Source of the DNA: Bacteroides sp.
GTDB taxonomy: Bacteria > Bacteroidota > Bacteroidia > Bacteroidales > Muribaculaceae
Assembly (NCBI GenBank): GCA_014801865.1
Contig: JAAVDH010000044.1
Span: 1 to 64,000 of the forward strand
Direction of reading: 5' to 3'
Length of the DNA: 64,000 nt
Both the position numbers and the translations under genes were made by a program. The notes beneath the pieces are model-generated. The model worked only from the letters and a program-made list of their open reading frames with translations. It had not been told where the DNA came from and ran no database searches. The stretch's first letter is position 1. The number at the start of each line of letters is the position of its first letter. This document shows positions 37,610 through 48,137 of the stretch, piece after piece.

Positions 37610-39299
37610 TTTTTTTGTGGCGTATCTTCCAGACGACGGCATCGTAGGGGGCAACAAGGGTGTCAAAGGTACGCTCGGGGGTGAAGTCCTTGCACATGGT
37701 ATCGCCGGTGAGAAGCTCCGTGGCCTTGACTTCACCTTCGGGAATGGCGAGGGTGTCGAAGGCATGACGGGGAATACGTATGCGTAGGTCTGCGGTGGTG
37801 TCAGCGAAGTTGACCGCTATCAGGAGGGTTTCGTCGGGGGTGGAGCGCAGGAATACGTACTGACGATGGGGGTTGAGAGCAGGGTTGTCGTAGTTGACGT
37901 ACATGAGGTCAAAGAAGCGTCCGCTATTGATGGCCGGCTCGGTATTGCAGAGGTTGAGTATGGTGGCGTAACGGCTGCGCAGGTGGCGTTGGGAGTCGGT
38001 AAGGGCCGCTTCGGAGGGGGTGCCACGGTTGAGCCAGCGGCGTACGCTCTCTAAGCTCCAGTAGTCGAAGATGGTGGTGCGTCCGTCGCGTCCGCTGAAT
38101 CCTTCCTGATCCATGCCGGGCTCGCCAAGTTCCTGGCCGAAGTATATCATCATGGGGCCGGTGGACATCATGCTGCTGACGACGAGCGAGGGGATGGCTT
38201 TGGCTGGGTCGCCGGCGTAGAACTGAGAGGCGAAGCGCTGTTCGTCGTGGTTCTCAAGAAAGTTGAGCATTTGGGGCTGTATGCCTTCGACGGTCTGCCA
38301 GCAGTTTGTGAGCTGTGCAGCAGACCAGTTGTCGCACTGTATGCCGCGGAGGGTATCGTAGAGGTTGACTTTGTCGTAGAGATAGTCAAAGCCTGCGTCA
38401 TAGATGTAGGGGCGGTAGAGGCCTATGTCGTAGATTTCGGCTATGAATATGACGTCGGGGTATTGGGATTTGACATTGCCGATGGCCCAGTGCCAGAATT
38501 CGATGGGTACCATGTGGGCCATGTCGCAACGAAATCCGTCTACTCCCCTGGAGGCCCAGTAGAGTAGGATGTGGAGCATCTTGAACCATGTGTCGGGGAT
38601 GGGATGGAAGTGGCGATGGCCACCGCCGCAATAGTCGATGCCGTAGTTGAGCTTCACGGTTTCGTACCAGTCGTTGCGTCCGGGGAAGGCGTGGAAGCAG
38701 TCGTTGCCGGATGCTTTGGCGGGGAATTCGACGTAGGCATCGTCGCCCGAGCCGAGGTCAATGGAGGGGGAGAATTGCTGGCGGGTGATGTAGTAGAAAT
38801 TGTTGGAGGGAGAGAAGCCCATTTCGGGGTTGTCGTCGCTGCCGAGGTCGCGGACGCCTTCGGGTTTGGCATCGGAGGAGTACTGACGCGCCACGTGGTT
38901 GGGTACGAAGTCGATTATAACTTTCATGCCGGCATCGTGGGTGCGGCGAACCAAGGCGTCAAACTCTTCCAGACGACGGTCTACGTCTACCGCTATGTCG
39001 GGATCTATGTCGTAGTAGTCGGTGATGGCGTAGGGTGATCCGGCCTGACCCTTGACTATATGGGGATTCTGGCGGGCGATGCCGTAGGAGGTGTAGTCGG
39101 GGCAATGGGCGTGTTCAATTACTCCGGTGTACCAGACATGGGTGGCGCCAAGTGATTTGATGGAATCGAGTATGGCGGCATTAATGTCGTTGAGCTTGCC
39201 GGAGCCGTTTTGCTCAATGGTACCCGAGGGTACGCATGAGTCATTATAGTTGGTAAACAGGCGCGGGATAAGCTGATAGATGATTGGTTTGACAAGCAT
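37593..39299 (-). CDS. Alpha-amylase family (GH13) glycosidase
   Basis: 568 aa; VIIDFVPNHVARQY, GVDGFRCDMAHM, VIFIAEIYD, FLENHDEQRFAS. Confidence 0.93.
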   Translation of the reverse strand: MLVKPIIYQLIPRLFTNYNDSCVPSGTIEQNGSGKLNDINAAILDSIKSLGATHVWYTGVIEHAHCPDYTSYGIARQNPHIVKGQAGSPYAITDYYDIDPDIAVDVDRRLEEFDALVRRTHDAGMKVIIDFVPNHVARQYSSDAKPEGVRDLGSDDNPEMGFSPSNNFYYITRQQFSPSIDLGSGDDAYVEFPAKASGNDCFHAFPGRNDWYETVKLNYGIDYCGGGHRHFHPIPDTWFKMLHILLYWASRGVDGFRCDMAHMVPIEFWHWAIGNVKSQYPDVIFIAEIYDIGLYRPYIYDAGFDYLYDKVNLYDTLRGIQCDNWSAAQLTNCWQTVEGIQPQMLNFLENHDEQRFASQFYAGDPAKAIPSLVVSSMMSTGPMMIYFGQELGEPGMDQEGFSGRDGRTTIFDYWSLESVRRWLNRGTPSEAALTDSQRHLRSRYATILNLCNTEPAINSGRFFDLMYVNYDNPALNPHRQYVFLRSTPDETLLIAVNFADTTADLRIRIPRHAFDTLAIPEGEVKATELLTGDTMCKDFTPERTFDTLVAPYDAVVWKIRHKKIVPLR

Positions 39300-39311
39300 A
39301 AGTCTTCAGAA

Positions 39312-40121
39312 TTATAGTACCATCATCGACACACGCGAGGGCTTGCGGAATCCGGCCTCAAGGAGGGTGTGGACGGTTTCGGAGTATCCGGCACGGTACA
39401 CACGCTCAATGTCGCTGAGACTGAATACATTGTGGTCGCCGATAGAGTCGGTGGACACCACCATGTCGCAAATACGTAGATCCTCTTCGATATTGCTGCG
39501 CAGCATCATATGATAGGAGCGCATGGCAATATCCACTATAGAATTGGATACCAACCCACCGGGCATAGGTGAGCAATTGACTCCTATGAGGTACTTGCAC
39601 TTGTCCCTGATGGTCCATGCCGGAAGATTGTGAAGCACTCCCCCGTCGACATAGCGAACACCGTCGATAACCACGGGGCGAAACACTATGGGTATGGAGC
39701 ACGAAGCCACCACACGCTCTACCAGCGGTCCGGATTCAAAACATGCCTTGACACAATTGTCAAAGTCAGTGACTCCGACGGCTACCGGCAGCGGCAAGTC
39801 CTCAAGATTCTCATATGGCACATGGTCGCTGAGAAACTTTCTGAACCGCTCCAGAGAGAAGAATCCCTGTCGCGGCACACCGATTTCGGCGAAGTCAGAG
39901 AAGCGGGCCTCCTTGAAAGCCTCTACGATCTCCTCGGGACGCATGCCACCGGCATACATCACCGCAGCTACCGATCCGGCGCTGACTCCGGCCAGGATAT
40001 CGGGGCGAATACCCATATCTTCCATTGCCTTGAGTGCTCCGGCATGAGCGAATCCACGGGCACCACCCCCGCTGAGGGCCACACCGATTCTATAAGGTGT
40101 CTTAGATAGAAATTTAAACAT
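39312..40121 (-). CDS. Patatin-like phospholipase
   Basis: 269 aa; GVALSGGGARGFAHAGAL, ILAGVSAGSVAAV, YVDGGVLHNLPA. Confidence 0.95.
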   Translation of the reverse strand: MFKFLSKTPYRIGVALSGGGARGFAHAGALKAMEDMGIRPDILAGVSAGSVAAVMYAGGMRPEEIVEAFKEARFSDFAEIGVPRQGFFSLERFRKFLSDHVPYENLEDLPLPVAVGVTDFDNCVKACFESGPLVERVVASCSIPIVFRPVVIDGVRYVDGGVLHNLPAWTIRDKCKYLIGVNCSPMPGGLVSNSIVDIAMRSYHMMLRSNIEEDLRICDMVVSTDSIGDHNVFSLSDIERVYRAGYSETVHTLLEAGFRKPSRVSMMVL

Positions 40122-40335
40122 AAGCTAATAAACGGAATAGTGAAACAGTGAACAACAGAGGCTCAGACTCTTCTACAGACCATCTGTTATCGCTTCAGGA
40201 CCCATACAAGAGAGTATCGAGATCTTTCCGCTTAAGCCTCACAAAATTAACAAAAAAAATGCCTTTTTGGGTCACTCGTCCGCCAAATTTCCATCATTCC
40301 TTCCTTGTGAGCGCCCAAAACACGTCAGGATTTCG

Positions 40336-40343
40336 TACTTTTG
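40336..40343 (+). promoter_or_regulatory. Candidate -7 element (TACTTTTG) for the GT2 gene
   Basis: tacttttg about 75 bp upstream of ATG 40420; no clear -33. Confidence 0.4.
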
Positions 40344-40419
40344 CAGCAAGTAAGTCGCAACGATTGTTTAATCCTCTCGCCCTCCTATGGCTGTTGAAGA
40401 CTGACTTGTAAGACTGACA

Positions 40420-41439
40420 ATGACGATATCCACTGATAATATGATGGTGAGCGTGATAATGATCACGTATAATCAGGAGAAATTCATCGAAAAGGCTGTG
40501 CGAAGCGTGATGGCTCAGCGCACTGACTTTGCTTTTGAGCTTGTCATAGCCGATGATGCATCAAAAGATTCGACGCCGGCGATATGTCGAAGACTCTCAG
40601 CGGAATTTCCCGACAAGATAAAGCTGATAACCCGAAGTAATAACCTCGGGGCGTCAGGCAACTATCTTGATGCCTGGAGTCGATGTTCGGGTAAATACGT
40701 GGCTATCTGTGAAGGAGATGACTGGTGGATAACCACAGATAAACTTGCAAGACAGGTGGAATACATGGAGGAGCATCCCGAATGTACGGTATGTTTCCAC
40801 AGGGTTGCCAACTATTACCCCGCCAAACACAATTGGTCGCTCTGCGGCAAGCCGGCGAGCTATGATTTCGGACTTACAGAGCTTGCCAAGGGCAACATTA
40901 TCACCAATCTCTCAGTGATGTACCGCGCTATTAGACGAGAAGATATACCCGAATGGGTCAATGAGACCCCTCTCTTTGACTATGCCATGCACTCACTGCA
41001 TGCAGCGCGTGGCCGTGTGCATTTCATGCCTGCGGTGATGGCGGCGTATCGCAAACACAGCTACGGGATATGGAGCGGCGACGCACTGAGAGCGCGCCGA
41101 CTTGCGACCCAGATTCGCAGACTGCTGATCGGCCATTTTCATGAATCGCATCCCGAAGCGACAGCCGTATGGCTCGGTAAGTATTACGAAAACGCCATAG
41201 CTCTCTGCGCCGCGCTGCTCCGACAGAATAACGCCAATGATAATAAGGAGTATGACAAGGTGATTGAAGAGATAAAAGAGACTACCGCGAAGTATGGGCG
41301 ACCTGTCGGCGAGGATGAGATACACAGAGCGATAGAGAGCTACTCACCGCCCAAAGAGACCGCCGGTCAGCGCACCAAACGCTACATAGCCCGCAGCATC
41401 ACTAAACTTCTACCCATATCTCTCGCCGCCAAACTATAA
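40420..41439 (+). CDS. Glycosyltransferase family 2 protein
   Basis: 339 aa; VSVIMITYNQEKFIEKAVRSVMAQ, LVIADDASKDSTPAI, ICEGDDWW. Confidence 0.95.
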   Translation: MTISTDNMMVSVIMITYNQEKFIEKAVRSVMAQRTDFAFELVIADDASKDSTPAICRRLSAEFPDKIKLITRSNNLGASGNYLDAWSRCSGKYVAICEGDDWWITTDKLARQVEYMEEHPECTVCFHRVANYYPAKHNWSLCGKPASYDFGLTELAKGNIITNLSVMYRAIRREDIPEWVNETPLFDYAMHSLHAARGRVHFMPAVMAAYRKHSYGIWSGDALRARRLATQIRRLLIGHFHESHPEATAVWLGKYYENAIALCAALLRQNNANDNKEYDKVIEEIKETTAKYGRPVGEDEIHRAIESYSPPKETAGQRTKRYIARSITKLLPISLAAKL

Positions 41440-41515
41440 GTAAGTCTGCCGGAGCACTCCATAAAAGAAGTGTTTAAATCACATATTTTAAATCAATTGT
41501 GAGCGCGGGAAATAG

Positions 41516-41545
41516 TTGTGGATTAGAAAAATATCACTACCTTTG
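41516..41545 (+). promoter_or_regulatory. Bacteroidetes-type promoter for rpsA
   Basis: ttg-N19-tacctttg. Confidence 0.8.
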
Positions 41546-41633
41546 CAGGCGAATTGGCGATGTCCGCCCCGCAGTGGGTCATAGTGTCATCGTCCCTTCA
41601 CTCTAAATTAACTTATTTTACTAACTTATTTAA

Positions 41634-43427
41634 ATGACTGAAGAACTGAAAACTTCACCCATCGAGGATTTCGACTGGGAAGCCTATGAAAAGGGCGAGA
41701 CTCAGGGCGCAAAGACTCGCGAGGAGCTCACCAAAACTTACGATGAGAGCCTCAACACCGTCAAGGACAAAGAAGTAATCGAAGGTACCATCATCGCCCT
41801 CAACAAGCGCGAAGCAGTGGTTAACATCGGATACAAGAGCGACGGTATCATCCCCATGAACGAATTCCGCTACAATCCCGACATCAAGATCGGCGACACC
41901 GTGGAAGTGTTCATCGAAAACCAGGAGGACAAGAAAGGCCAGCTCATCCTCTCACACCGCAAGGCCCGCGCCGCCCGCTCATGGGAGCGCATCAACCAGG
42001 CCCTCGAAAATGATGAAATCATCAAGGGTCTCATCAAGTGCCGTACCAAAGGCGGCATGATCGTCGATGTGTTCGGTATCGAGGCATTCCTCCCCGGCTC
42101 ACAGATCGACGTTCGTCCCATCCGCGACTACGATATCTTCGTTGGCAAGACCATGGAGTTCAAGGTAGTCAAGATCAATCAGGAATTCAAGAACGTGGTA
42201 GTGTCACACAAAGCACTCATCGAAGCCGAACTCGAGCAGCAGAAGCGCGAAATCATCGCCAAGCTCGAAAAGGGTCAGGTGCTCGAAGGCACTGTCAAGA
42301 ATATCACCACCTATGGCGTATTCATCGACCTCGGCGGTGTCGACGGTCTTATCCACATCACCGACCTCTCATGGGGCCGTGTCAGCCACCCCGAAGAAGT
42401 GGTGCAGCTTGATCAGAAGCTCAATGTGGTTATCCTCGACTTCGACGACGAGAAGAAGCGCATAGCCCTCGGCCTCAAGCAGCTCCAGGCTCATCCCTGG
42501 GATGCCCTCAACCCCGACCTCAAGGTTGGCGACAAGGTTACCGGCCGCGTAGTGGTAATGGCCGACTACGGTGCATTCATCGAAATCGCTCCCGGTGTAG
42601 AAGGTCTTATCCATGTCAGCGAAATGTCATGGAGCCAGCACCTGCGCTCAGCTCAGGACTTCATGAAGGTAGGTGACGAGATCGAAGCCGTTATCCTTAC
42701 CCTCGACCGCGAAGACCGCAAGATGTCACTCGGCATCAAGCAGCTTAAGAAGGATCCCTGGGAAGATATCGAAATCAAGTATCCCGTTGGTTCACGCCAC
42801 ACCGCCAAGGTGCGCAACTTCACCAACTTCGGTGTATTCGTTGAAATCGAAGAGGGCGTAGACGGCCTCATCCACATCAGCGACCTCAGCTGGACCAAGA
42901 AGATCAAGCACCCCTCAGAATTCACTCAGATCGGTGCCGATATCGAAGTACAGGTTCTCGAAATCGACAAGGACAACCGTCGTCTGAGCCTCGGTCACAA
43001 GCAGCTCGAAGAGAATCCCTGGGATGTATTCGAGACAGTATTCACCGTTGGTTCTATCCACGAAGGTACCATCATCGAAATGGTAGAGAAGGGTGCTGTT
43101 ATCGCACTCCCCTACGGTGTTGAAGGCTTCGCTACTCCCAAGCACCTCGTTAAGGAAGACGGCTCACAGGCCAAGGTTGACGAAAAGCTCAACTTCAAGG
43201 TTATTGAGTTCAACAAGGATAGCAAGCGTATCATCCTCTCACACAGCCGCATCTTCGAAGATGAAGCTAAGGCAGAACGCAACGAAGCCCGCAAGGCTAA
43301 GCGTCAGGCTGCTCCCAAGCGTCAGGCTGAAGAGCCCGCAGCTCTGCCCCAGGCTGAAAAGCGCGCCACCCTCGGCGACCTCGAAGCCCTCGCAGAACTC
43401 CGCGACAAACTCGCTGCCAAGAAGTAA
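41634..43427 (+). CDS. rpsA: 30S ribosomal protein S1
   Basis: 597 aa with repeated S1 domains (GVFIDLGGVDGLIHITDLSWGRVSHPEE, GAFIEIAPGVEGLIHVSEMSW, GVFVEIEEGVDGLIHISDLSWTKK). Confidence 0.97.
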   Translation: MTEELKTSPIEDFDWEAYEKGETQGAKTREELTKTYDESLNTVKDKEVIEGTIIALNKREAVVNIGYKSDGIIPMNEFRYNPDIKIGDTVEVFIENQEDKKGQLILSHRKARAARSWERINQALENDEIIKGLIKCRTKGGMIVDVFGIEAFLPGSQIDVRPIRDYDIFVGKTMEFKVVKINQEFKNVVVSHKALIEAELEQQKREIIAKLEKGQVLEGTVKNITTYGVFIDLGGVDGLIHITDLSWGRVSHPEEVVQLDQKLNVVILDFDDEKKRIALGLKQLQAHPWDALNPDLKVGDKVTGRVVVMADYGAFIEIAPGVEGLIHVSEMSWSQHLRSAQDFMKVGDEIEAVILTLDREDRKMSLGIKQLKKDPWEDIEIKYPVGSRHTAKVRNFTNFGVFVEIEEGVDGLIHISDLSWTKKIKHPSEFTQIGADIEVQVLEIDKDNRRLSLGHKQLEENPWDVFETVFTVGSIHEGTIIEMVEKGAVIALPYGVEGFATPKHLVKEDGSQAKVDEKLNFKVIEFNKDSKRIILSHSRIFEDEAKAERNEARKAKRQAAPKRQAEEPAALPQAEKRATLGDLEALAELRDKLAAKK

Positions 43428-43459
43428 ATTTCTTAAAGCATCATAACTTTGAATATCTG

Positions 43460-43500
43460 AGGCGCAGTGTCACGCACGTGACACTGCGCCTTGTATTTTT
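43460..43500 (+). terminator. Rho-independent terminator after rpsA
   Basis: 15-bp stem aggcgcagtgtcacg / cgtgacactgcgcct, followed by tgtattttttt. Confidence 0.9.
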
Positions 43501-43506
43501 TTATAT

Positions 43507-43587
43507 TGGAGGAATTGGAATAATCAGAGTTATTGGAGCTGAGATGGCTATTGTAGCTATTATATCTATTTTAGCTATGATAGTTGG
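43507..43587. repeat. Degenerate 9-bp tandem repeat array
   Basis: ggaggaatt ggaataatc agagttatt ggagctgag atggctatt gtagctatt atatctatt ttagctatg atagttggg. Confidence 0.65.
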
Positions 43588-43844
43588 GGCTGGGGGTGAT
43601 CAGGCAAAAAAAATTTGAGCTGTCACCATCCCCGACATTCTCACCGGAGCTGCCGGGAATGTGGGGGAGGTAGATGCTCAATCCAATCAAAATAGCTAAA
43701 CTGATCCGACTACATGCTCCTTCACCACGGGGCGCGATGAGGCATCGCCGGTCAAATCTCAATCCCTGTCTCACAGACAATAAACAAAATCAAAACGTAT
43801 GCCTCTATAACGCGGCAAAGGCTCTAAAGGTTCACAGAAAATAG

Positions 43845-43875
43845 TTGTTAATCAACACTAATTTTTGTAATTTTG
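43845..43875 (+). promoter_or_regulatory. Bacteroidetes-type promoter for the TonB receptor operon
   Basis: ttg-N20-taattttg, leaving a leader of about 120 nt. Confidence 0.75.
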
Positions 43876-43998
43876 GGTGCCATTCCCGACCTGTCAGAAA
43901 CGTATGGGGGTGCAGTGTGTGATACTACTACACGCCAGGTATAGGTCGACGGATGACGGCAATGGAAATCATAAACAAAATCAATAACTACTAATTTT

Positions 43999-46725
43999 AT
44001 GAGAATCAAATTGTTTATGCTGCTTTTGCTGACAGTAGCCTTACCGGCACTGGCTCAGAAAGCCGCAATCAATGGTACCGTGGTTGACGGATATACCGGT
44101 CAGCCCGTTTCAGGTGCCGTAGTGATGCTCACAGGTCAGGGAGAGTCCGTGACCACCAATGCTTACGGCAATTTCACCATCGGCACTGCTGAGAAGGGCA
44201 CTGATGTACTTCTTGTAGGCGCCTACGGATATGCCGAATATGCACTGCAGGTGCATTTCAAGAGTGGTACCACTACCCTGCCCGACATCAAACTCACTCC
44301 CGAGAACCTCAACGACATCTACTACACCGATCAGGAGGACATGCTCTTTGACCAGTCAGTACTTGACGATGAGGAGGGCAATTCGCAGACTATCGGTTCG
44401 CTCACCGGTGCCTCGGACAATGTGTATTACAATGCCGCCAACTACGACTTCAACGTGATGCGTTTCCGCGTGCGTGGTTATGATTCGGAGTATAATACTA
44501 CTTACATCAACGGCATCAACCTCAACGACATGGCCCGTGGCCGTTTCAGCTACTCATCGCTCGGAGGCCTCAACCGTGCATTCCGCAACCGCACCACCAC
44601 CTCGGGTCTCAACTCTTCGACCTACGGATTCGGCAATATAGGCGGCAGCTCAAACATCAACACTCTTGCAAGCTCCTACTCACCCGGATTCAACGGTTCG
44701 GTAGCCTACACCAACGCCAACTACATGATGCGCGCCATGCTTCTCTACTCTACCGGAGTGAAGAGCAACGGTTGGGGTCTCACCGTAGGTGCTATCGGCC
44801 GATATGCTCCGGAGGGTATAATTCCCGGCACATTCTACAACTCGGCAGGTTACTTCCTGTCGCTCGAAAAGGTGCTGAACAATCACCACTCACTGTCGCT
44901 CACCACTTATGGAGCACCCACTCAGCGAGCCACCAACTCAGCTACCTATCTCGAAGCTTACGCACTGGCCGACAACAATCTCTACAACCCCAACTGGGGC
45001 TGGCAGGACGGCAAGAAGCGCAGCTCGAAGATAGTGGAGACTTTCGACCCCACAATCCTCCTCAACTGGATATGGAAACCCTCTAACGGTACTTCGCTCA
45101 ACACCGGTGCAGCCGTGCGCTGGGTCAACTACTCCACCTCAGCACTTAACTGGTATAACGCCGCCGATCCCCGTCCCGACTACTACCGTTATCTGCCCTC
45201 ATACTTCGCTGACAATCAGGAAGCGTTTGACCTTTATACCGACCTGTGGCATGACGAATCATTCCGTCAGCTCGACTGGAACTCGATGTATCAGACCAAC
45301 TACAACAACTCTGAGGACAATACAGGTTCGACTTACATACTCGAAAACCGTCACAGCAATCAGTTTAACGTAATCCTCAACTCAACCCTCAACCACCGTA
45401 TCAACTCAGCGATGAGCCTTCAGGGTGGTGTATCATTCAACTATACCCGCGCCAACTACTTCAAGACCATGCGCGATCTCCTCGGAGGTGACTACTGGGT
45501 GGACATCGACCAGTTCTCAGAGCGCGACTATCCCGATAATCCCGAACTGGCTCAGAACGACCTGCGCAATCCTAACCGCAAAATCTATAACGGCGACCGA
45601 TTCGGCTACGACTACAACATCTACGCCCTGCGCGCCAATGCCTGGTTACAGAATATCATCTCACTGCCCCGCTGGGATATCCACTATGGTATGAGCATGA
45701 CCTACACACAGTTCTACCGCGACGGCAAAATGCAGAACGGACGTGCACCCTCCAACTCATACGGCAAGGGTGAGACCCACCGCTTCGACGATGCTATGCT
45801 CAAGGCCGGTGCCACATTCAAGGTCAACGGCCGCAACTACATCTCGCTCAATGCCGAGTACGGTACCGTGGCTCCCCTCTTTGAATACGCCTACATCTCA
45901 CCCCGCATCAAGGACACGGCTATCGACGGCCTCAAGAGCCAGCGCATAGCCACTGTAGACCTTACCTATACATGGAATTACCGCCGTCTGCGCGGTTCTA
46001 TCGGCGGATTCTACACCGATATGCGTAACCTCACCGAGCGTACATCATACTATGACGACCAGTACTCGACATTCATGAACTATGTGCTCAAGGACGTAAA
46101 CCGCGTATATAAGGGCGTGGAACTCGGCGTAGCCTACAAAATCACCGGCTCACTCACCGCATCGTTTGCCGGCACCATAGCCTCATACCGCTACAAGAAC
46201 AATCCCATGGGTACCCGCTCGTATGAAAACGGCATGATGCCCGACGTAACCACCCGCACCTATCTCAAAAATTACCATGTAGGCGGCACACCTCAGACAG
46301 CGGCCAACATCGGTCTGGATTGGGCTGCACCCCGCCAGTGGTTCTTCAATATCAACGCTTCATGGATGGGCAATGCATACGTAAATCAGTCACCCATACG
46401 CCACGAATCAATCGAAGACCTCTGGACCGCTTATCCCTCTGAGGAAGCACTTCAGGCAGCCATCAACGAGCTGTCAAACGAGGACAAGCTCAACAATGCC
46501 TTCATACTCAATGCCTCAATCGGCAAGATAGTGTATATCAATCGTAAACTCTCGCTGAACTTCAACCTCAACGTCGAGAACATACTCAACAACCGCGACA
46601 TCATGACCTACGGTTATCAGCAGGGCCGATTTGACTACACTAACTTCAACAACATGAAGTATCCCAACCGCTACTACTTCGCTCAGGGCACCAAGGTGTT
46701 CTTCAATGTAGGCATACGTTTCTGA
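43999..46725 (+). CDS. TonB-dependent receptor with carboxypeptidase-regulatory-like N-terminal domain
   Basis: 908 aa; AAINGTVVDGYTGQPVSGAVVMLTGQGESVTTNAYGNFTI; plug (MRFRVRGYDSEYNTTYINGINLND); beta-barrel with terminal FFNVGIRF. Confidence 0.95.
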   Translation: MRIKLFMLLLLTVALPALAQKAAINGTVVDGYTGQPVSGAVVMLTGQGESVTTNAYGNFTIGTAEKGTDVLLVGAYGYAEYALQVHFKSGTTTLPDIKLTPENLNDIYYTDQEDMLFDQSVLDDEEGNSQTIGSLTGASDNVYYNAANYDFNVMRFRVRGYDSEYNTTYINGINLNDMARGRFSYSSLGGLNRAFRNRTTTSGLNSSTYGFGNIGGSSNINTLASSYSPGFNGSVAYTNANYMMRAMLLYSTGVKSNGWGLTVGAIGRYAPEGIIPGTFYNSAGYFLSLEKVLNNHHSLSLTTYGAPTQRATNSATYLEAYALADNNLYNPNWGWQDGKKRSSKIVETFDPTILLNWIWKPSNGTSLNTGAAVRWVNYSTSALNWYNAADPRPDYYRYLPSYFADNQEAFDLYTDLWHDESFRQLDWNSMYQTNYNNSEDNTGSTYILENRHSNQFNVILNSTLNHRINSAMSLQGGVSFNYTRANYFKTMRDLLGGDYWVDIDQFSERDYPDNPELAQNDLRNPNRKIYNGDRFGYDYNIYALRANAWLQNIISLPRWDIHYGMSMTYTQFYRDGKMQNGRAPSNSYGKGETHRFDDAMLKAGATFKVNGRNYISLNAEYGTVAPLFEYAYISPRIKDTAIDGLKSQRIATVDLTYTWNYRRLRGSIGGFYTDMRNLTERTSYYDDQYSTFMNYVLKDVNRVYKGVELGVAYKITGSLTASFAGTIASYRYKNNPMGTRSYENGMMPDVTTRTYLKNYHVGGTPQTAANIGLDWAAPRQWFFNINASWMGNAYVNQSPIRHESIEDLWTAYPSEEALQAAINELSNEDKLNNAFILNASIGKIVYINRKLSLNFNLNVENILNNRDIMTYGYQQGRFDYTNFNNMKYPNRYYFAQGTKVFFNVGIRF

Positions 46726-46765
46726 TCTCTCCCATCCAACTCATAATTCCATATAACTTAAAGAT

Positions 46766-48100
46766 ATGAAACTATATAAACTGCTCCTCATGCTCACGGC
46801 CATGATCATGGCCACAAGCTGCTCAGAAGAGCTCAACAGGCCGCCCATGGTCATCCCCGAATGTGACTGGGAGCCTACCATGTCAATCCTCGACTTCAAG
46901 AAGATGGTATGGAGCAACGACCGCAACTACGCCAATGAGGTATATCGTACTCCCGGCGGAGAGGATGTGATAATCCGCGGACGCGTCATAGCCAACGACT
47001 CTACAAGCAACATCTACCAGAAGGTATACTTCCAGGATGCTACCGGCGCCGTATGTGTGTATGTCAACTCCAAGACACTCGCCAACGAATACAAGGTAGG
47101 TGAAGAGATGTTTATCAATGTCACCGGACTATTTGCCGGACGCTCCAACAACTCGTTCCAGATAGGCGCATACAGCCTATATCAGGGTACAACCGTGGAG
47201 ACCGGACGTATGGAAGAGGACGTATTCGAGGCTCACAGCCGCGTAAACGGATTCCCTCAGATAAGCAAGCTCGACACTATTACCCTTAGCCTCAACCGTC
47301 TCAACTCCATAGCAGCCAATCCTGACTCGATGATGAAGTATGAGGGACAGCTCGTGCGCTTCGACGGTGTAAGCTTCGAGGGAGGCGGTCGCCTTACCTG
47401 GGCTGACGCCGCCACCAATACCAACCGCACTCTCAAGGATGCCGCAGGTAATTCAGTTACCGTGCGCAACAGCGGCTACTCCACCTTTGCCGAAGAGGTG
47501 ATGCCCGCCGGCACAGGCTCTGTAGTGGCTATACTCGCCTATTATAGCAACGCATGGCAACTGCTGGTACGCAGCCCGGCAGACTGCATAGACTTCGACG
47601 GTGAGATGCCCGAGGAAACACCCAAGCCAGCCGACCCCGAAGAAGTGGCCACATTCGTTGCAGTTGACGGTACCGACCTTGTGTCAGGCAACTACTATGT
47701 AATGACCATCGGCAATCAGCTCGCTACGGCTATCAACTCCACTTATTCCTACGGACGCCTCGCGCTGGCTGATATTTCCATCACCGACGGTGCATTGCAG
47801 ACCAAGATGGCCAATGCCATCATGGTACTCTCTACCGACGAGGGCTACCTGCTCATCGACGGCTACGGACGATATCTGGCCATGGATGATGACGAATCGC
47901 ACAAGACCTTCCAGCTTTACAACGGTGTGCAGCCCGGATGCCTCTGGAGCGCTGAGGCCGAGGGCAACGGAACATGGCGCTTCACAAACAATGTGCGCAC
48001 AGGTTACTCCATAGCCCAGGAAGGCAAATACACCAACGTCGCACCCACGACATCAACTACGGACGTAGTGTATCCGCGTCTCTATCAGCTTGTGAAATAA
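46766..48100 (+). CDS. DUF5689-type surface lipoprotein
   Basis: 444 aa; lipobox MIMATSCSEE; TMSILDFKKMVW...DVIIRGRVIANDSTSNIYQKVYFQDATGAVCVYVN. Confidence 0.85.
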   Translation: MKLYKLLLMLTAMIMATSCSEELNRPPMVIPECDWEPTMSILDFKKMVWSNDRNYANEVYRTPGGEDVIIRGRVIANDSTSNIYQKVYFQDATGAVCVYVNSKTLANEYKVGEEMFINVTGLFAGRSNNSFQIGAYSLYQGTTVETGRMEEDVFEAHSRVNGFPQISKLDTITLSLNRLNSIAANPDSMMKYEGQLVRFDGVSFEGGGRLTWADAATNTNRTLKDAAGNSVTVRNSGYSTFAEEVMPAGTGSVVAILAYYSNAWQLLVRSPADCIDFDGEMPEETPKPADPEEVATFVAVDGTDLVSGNYYVMTIGNQLATAINSTYSYGRLALADISITDGALQTKMANAIMVLSTDEGYLLIDGYGRYLAMDDDESHKTFQLYNGVQPGCLWSAEAEGNGTWRFTNNVRTGYSIAQEGKYTNVAPTTSTTDVVYPRLYQLVK

Positions 48101-48137
48101 ATCAGAACCCCACACAACAGAAAAATAACAGACTGCT

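Noticed and set aside
38571-39038. 155-aa and related plus-strand ORFs
   Set aside because: Antisense to the GH13 gene; Val/Gly-rich shadow composition.
43507-43720. Possible CRISPR or small tRNA/ncRNA gene after rpsA
   Set aside because: 9-bp degenerate repeats without spacers; no cloverleaf pattern could be drawn.
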